Part shown: positions 59,768 to 64,000 of the stretch, piece after piece
Layout of the letters: each line of letters starts with the position of its first letter
How positions within the stretch are numbered: position 1 is the stretch's first letter
From: Archegozetes longisetosus
Taxonomy: Eukaryota; Arthropoda; Arachnida; Sarcoptiformes; Trhypochthoniidae
Assembly (NCBI GenBank): GCA_018873245.2
Contig: JAEMBT020000003.1
Location: 922,447 to 986,446, forward strand
Length of the DNA stretch: 64,000 nucleotides
Reading direction: 5' to 3'
Notes under the pieces: model-generated
What the model was told of the DNA's origin: nothing
Databases searched by the model: none
What the model saw: only the letters and a program-made list of their open reading frames with translations
Translations under genes and position numbers: made by a program

Positions 59768-60352
59768 TCCACTTTAAAGACATTCCACTTCATAGACATT
59801 TCATTTCATAGACACTTGATTAGAGAGACATTTTTAAGCTATTCAAAATTCTTTAAATTTATTTACACATCTGAGACTTTTAAAATAATTGTATATTAAT
59901 TAAACTGAAAATCAAGTGCAGTGAATCTCATTTCTACTAATTCGTTAATCTTATAATCTTATTATAATTAAGATATTTAACACGCGCAAAATGCAAGCTC
60001 ATTCAACTATTTTTCAAGTAAATGAAAAATGATTTTTATTTTGAGTCTATTTAGTTCAATATATTAATTTGTTATTTAATTAAAATATGCATATCTATAT
60101 TTGAATTTTACTAATTGGTTAGAGTTTGTGTAATCTATCTGTAAACTACGTCTGAATTAAGTTTCATTGAATCAAACAAAGGGAAAAATAATCACTTTTC
60201 AAAATTAGATTCGACTAGATTGTTTAGAATTAACATCAATAATCTTCTCAATAACCGGAATTTTCATTAGCGAATAATTAGTCTATGAAATGAAATGTCT
60301 ATGAAATGAAATGTCTATAAAGTGGATGTCTATAAAGTGGATGTCTATAAAC
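59768..60352. repeat. MITE-like element with iterated GTCTAT ends
   Basis: The left side has CCACTTTAAAGACATTCCAC and CATTTCATTTCATAGACA. The right side carries the inverse as several direct repeats of ATGTCTATAAAGTGG and ATGTCTATGAAATGAA. About 585 bases, no coding; target duplication unclear. Confidence 0.5.
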
Positions 60353-61964
60353 TGGGAAGACACCATTTCATTTAAATATCAGTTTAATTAACATTTGGTA
60401 TCATAAATAGGCATCAAAAGTATTTGTTATCTAGCATTAATTGTCATAAAACGTTTTATAGCTTTTGGACGATAAAAATCTTTAATTTTCTAAATTAGTT
60501 TTAAGCAACACTATTTTTTAGACAATTATTAAATTTTATGAAAAATTTGTCTTCAAGCATTTGAGAAATAGTTTAATTAAAATTGAATAAAAATAAATTT
60601 CGAAGCAATTTGTTATTAAATATCGCAAAAATTCGATTCTATTGTGGTACAATATGAAGACATAATTTTGTGCAAATAATAATATTAATAAGGCCACAGA
60701 TAAACACAATTCTTTTCTTGTTCTCAATTCTTCAAACTGTTTGCCCAGAACCTCAGTTTCTATTCGTGTTCCTTTGGCTAAGGTCGCAAATACTTTAATG
60801 ATTAGGACTAGTATTATCTTCAGGGTTAGTCGCAATCTTCTCGATACGTTTCTCGAGTTCTTTGAGATCTTCTCATTTTACTGATTGAACTAAAACTTAC
60901 TATGATGACAAAAACTTTTAATTATTTAATACTGTGATTACTAACCTAAATAACATTAAGGCTTTAAGACTTTAATTAATAGAACTGTGACAATCAAAGG
61001 AATGACAATTATTTTACACTGCGTTGTTTAATCAATTAGATTATACTATTATTTTGCTTGAAAATCAGATTGTAGAACAATCTGGATCATAAGCCATTTG
61101 TGAAGTTATACGAAGCATTTAAAATATTTATAATGTTTGCACTTTACAGAGAACTTTAAGCAGTGATTAGGATTTCTCTAAGGAATGTAGGTATGTGCAG
61201 CTGTTCCAACACTTCAGGTTACTTACAAAATGTCAGGGTTTAAGATTATCAAAAAATTTTATTGATTTAAAAATAATTTTTTACATTACTTTATCTAAAT
61301 TGTTTTGAATAATTTACTTATGCATTATAAAACTTTTTTAAGTTCAAAAATATATTCAAATGTTCAATGAAAAGTTTTTATTCAACAAATTTCTCGACTG
61401 ATAACTTGTTTCATATGATATATGTTTAAAGTCTTTTTTATGTTCAAATCTCTTGTATTGAAACGAAACTGATTTTAAATCATTAAAATCAAAGTTTATT
61501 CAAATAAAGTAGTGCAAAATCTTTTTTATTTATTACTCAGGTTTACATAAAATTGTGGTGATTAAGAAATCAAGTGATTAAACAAATTTGATTGTGGTCA
61601 TAGAAAATATTTAGTTGAAAGAAATTCGCATTTTTCTTTAGAATTTATCTTTTAATCAAGAGCTATTATCGAGACTTAAATCTTCAAACACATAGATAAT
61701 TTATTTCTCAACACATTTTTTACAGCATTCATGAAACGAGATTTCCGTTATAATATTAAAATCATCGAATTCTTTAGCATCAGGATAAATCTTTATAACT
61801 CATGTCTTACAACTATCTCTATAAGTTCATCTTTATAACTATCTTCCCCGACAACTTGGATCATCAATTTTCTTCCAGACATTACACGAAGAGTGGAGAC
61901 AATTGGTAAAAAGAAACAAAATGACTCAAAAAAATTGAAAAATTATCTTCGATTCTGTGAAGCC
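60353..61964. other. region without supported gene
   Basis: The minus-strand frame 60536-60835 contains one hydrophobic segment. An overlapping frame at about 60795-60868 reads EDLKELEKRIEKIATNPED before a stop. Both look partly protein-like, but they compete for the same DNA and no family is recognised. Confidence 0.35.
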
Positions 61965-62204
61965 CTAATAGTTTTTCTCAACATTCCTATTCATGTCCTT
62001 CAAGTTTATCTCATTTAAGTTAATCTCACCCTTTAAGTTGATCTCATTTTCATCTGATAAGAGTCTTATGTAATTCTTATGTAATTTTTTGATCAATTCT
62101 GACATTTCATTCAAGTAACATTGCCGAATTGCAAAATATTTTAATGAATTTAACTCATTTGTAAGACTAAGCACTGATGTGGTAGTTGTACTGAAAGCTT
62201 TGAG
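61965..62204 (-). CDS. candidate 3'-terminal exon of an unknown gene
   Basis: Behind a good acceptor (ttaggtttcag) a frame of 79 codons opens as LKAFSTTTTSVLSLTNEL and ends NRNVEKNY. It is helical and leucine-rich in the first half (SELIKKLHKNYIRLL), with a near-repeat EINLKGEINLNEINLKD in the second. The upstream exons are not recognisable, so the gene is unconfirmed. It could equally be a chance frame in AT-rich DNA. Confidence 0.25.
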   Translation of the reverse strand, partial: LKAFSTTTTSVLSLTNELNSLKYFAIRQCYLNEMSELIKKLHKNYIRLLSDENEINLKGEINLNEINLKDMNRNVEKNY

Positions 62205-63007
62205 CTGAAACCTAATTAACTGCTTGATAGAGAAAAGAATTATTTTGAAACAATGTGAGGAAAGGGAGGTGAATATGAAGTGAATATAGCTTTGTTTAAA
62301 AATTTAACATTCAGATAGAATTTGGAAATGTCTCAAACTATCTATAACTAATTTTTAAACCTAAATCTTTAGACACCCGTAGCTTATTTGCACATTAAGC
62401 AGAAATCTGATCTCCAAAGATATATATCTTACAGATAAGCTTTTAACTTTTTCCTTTGTTTTCCAATCACCTTAATTTTGAACATTCAATCGCTACGAAT
62501 ACAAAATTTTATCACAGGAAAACTTCCATAAGTTGAATATCTCCTATGTTAAAACTGTTTTATAAGTTAAACACGCTTTTAAAGGCTCAATGCTATCCAT
62601 AATACTTATATATCTTAAACATTTTTCAAAACACACAACATACAATAGTGTATAAAATATTACTAACATTAAAAATACAATGCTCCTCAAATGAATGGCA
62701 GTTAATTTATTATTAATGGATTAATTAAGAGTATTATAATTTGAATCTAGTTTGAGCTGTGATAATATCGAGCAAAGTAAAACATAAACTCAATGGATTT
62801 CTAGTTTAAAAAATTGGATTAATAAATAAATGCTTATCGAGTGAAAAGCTAATAAATTGGAGGTCACTTACGTGATATCTGAGACACAATTTCTAATGTT
62901 TTCAAAAATCGAAAATTTTTTTAATAAGTTGAACAGTCGTAGTGATAAAGTAAAACGAATACTAAAAACAAATACTAACAAAAAAACGTTTTTGAATGCC
63001 ATATTCT
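62205..63007. other. gene-free AT-rich DNA
   Basis: Nothing recognised beyond low-complexity A/T tracts. Confidence 0.45.
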
Positions 63008-63153
63008 ATATGTAGCCTGTTTTTGAAGAAGTGCCTTAGCGAATAGGCCTTAATGTGCATTCAAAATTTTCTGTATTGAATTCAATATAGAAAGCGTCTT
63101 TAATGCATAGTAAAAGGCCTATTTGCTAAGGTACTTCATAAACAGAATACATA
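63008..63153. repeat. fold-back palindrome, ~73-base arms
   Basis: Centre at TTGAATTCAA (63076-63085). The arms share CCTTAGCGAATAGGCCTT versus CCTTAGCAAATAGGCCTT and CTGTTTTTGAAG versus CTGTTTATGAAG, with some mismatches and small gaps near the centre. No coding; likely a MITE. Confidence 0.65.
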
Positions 63154-63730
63154 TCTTAAAACCCTCTTTAGCCTAAACCTAAATTCTGGTCCCAAACCAC
63201 TTTAACTTATAGAGGTTTCACTGTATTATGAAGAGACATTACAGACCAAAAGCCACATAGTTGCAGGATTTATTGAGCTTTTGAACAAAAATCTCGTATT
63301 TTCGAAATATGAACAGTTTATTGCTTTATTTAAACAACTATAAAAAACTTAAATTTGCTTCTTAAGACAAATATTAATGCATATCTTTCTTATGAAAATA
63401 TTAGCTTAAAATTTTTTACTAATATGCAAATATTGAGATGTTAGTCAAGAAAAGAGTTTAATGCGTGAAAAAAATCATTTGCTTTAGGGGGAAGCTTTTT
63501 TGTTTTTAAAGATTAATAGCTCTTGCTCTTAAAGTTCAATATATTCCCTAATACGACAGTCGCAAGGCTGAAAAATTAAAACTCCTAACTTGTAAGTATT
63601 TCTCAAGCTTTTTCAAGAAAGTCTGATTATCAATCAATCAACTCAAATTATGAAGTCACAAATTGGTGATAAAAACTTTAATCCTAACTCATAATTTCAA
63701 AAATACTATAATAATAATTTTTTATAGTAA
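63154..63730. other. 3' flank of the right-edge gene
   Basis: Probably 3' UTR and intergenic DNA. No separate feature seen. Confidence 0.4.
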
Positions 63731-64000
63731 TTACTGTTTTGGAAATAAGACATTTTTAATAAACTCTCTGATGCGATGCGTCACTGGTTTGGGAGCATTC
63801 GACCGTTGAGGCATTTCTTGTGATATTTCTATGGGTGGAATAAACTCTAAGTTTTCATGATTTTCATCATAACCGAAATACGGATATTGATCAGGTATTT
63901 CGTTCCTAACCATCGGTTTCATAGTTGGGTCCAAATTAAATCCGTTTGTCGGTACTTTTCTGACCGCTATCTTTGGACTCGCAATCGGTCTCCAATCCAT
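63731..64000 (-). CDS. C-terminal coding part of an unidentified gene, cut by the window edge
   Basis: 89 codons to a stop (FPKQ). The frame is still open at the right edge, so the Met at 63998-64000 may be internal. Content is Pro-rich and mostly disordered (KVPTNGFNLDPTMKP, DQYPYFGYDENHENLEF, EMPQRSNAPKP) with a basic amphipathic end HRIREFIKNVLFPK. Codon use and the lack of long A/T runs set it apart from the flanking DNA, supporting a real exon. No domain is recognised. Confidence 0.55.
   Translation of the reverse strand: MDWRPIASPKIAVRKVPTNGFNLDPTMKPMVRNEIPDQYPYFGYDENHENLEFIPPIEISQEMPQRSNAPKPVTHRIREFIKNVLFPKQ

Noticed and set aside
60536-60868. hydrophobic minus-strand frame and an overlapping coiled-coil-like frame
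   Set aside because: The two compete for the same bases and neither has a convincing splice partner; no family was recognised.

Overview
The window is AT-rich eukaryotic nuclear DNA. Coding exons are separated by short GT-AG introns (53 to a few hundred bases) and long stretches are filled with decayed DNA transposons. It is most likely an arthropod, and a mite or other chelicerate is my best guess. Support for arthropod: TTAGG-type repeats, arthropod-style Tc1/mariner, hAT, Merlin and piggyBac relatives, and an expanded carboxylesterase cluster. Nothing here fixes the species.

Left part (1-11.7 kb) holds ordinary genes. The first coding exon of a TESK-like dual-specificity kinase (- strand) runs off into a long intron at the left edge. 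A complete four-exon single-C2H2-finger protein (- strand, 7058-10024) sits head-to-head with a two-exon coiled-coil protein (+ strand, 10645-11723) across a 620-base gap.

Middle part (13.5-38.8 kb) is transposon-dominated. It has a tRNA-derived SINE with target duplications, several mariner-type fossils, and one mariner carrying a second, internally deleted mariner inside its coding region. There are two Merlin (IS1595/ISXO2-type) elements, one with clean terminal repeats and an almost open transposase frame. A MULE-like MITE, a stack of three hAT-type elements nested inside one another, and two further hAT elements are also present. The two longest intact frames are paralogous intronless class-A GPCRs (18.3-19.2 kb and 31.8-32.8 kb, both - strand) that lack several residues normally invariant in the family. 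A large interrupted inverted repeat spans about 19.45-26.46 kb.

Right part (39.8-58 kb) starts with a small secreted cysteine-rich protein. It continues with five carboxylesterase copies: a decayed one (+), an apparently functional one (+, 44587-47080), another decayed one split by a Tigger-like MITE (+), a second apparently functional one (-, 52107-54315) and a last decayed one (-). Both intact genes share the same four-exon structure, signal peptides and full catalytic residues. The last 6 kb holds fold-back repeats, one weak exon candidate and the 3' coding end of an unidentified gene at the right edge.

I found no rRNA, no convincing functional tRNA, no CRISPR and no bacterial-type operon. 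I see no new multi-gene system. The most rewarding observations are the nested transposon architecture, the divergent GPCR pair and the inverted esterase cluster.
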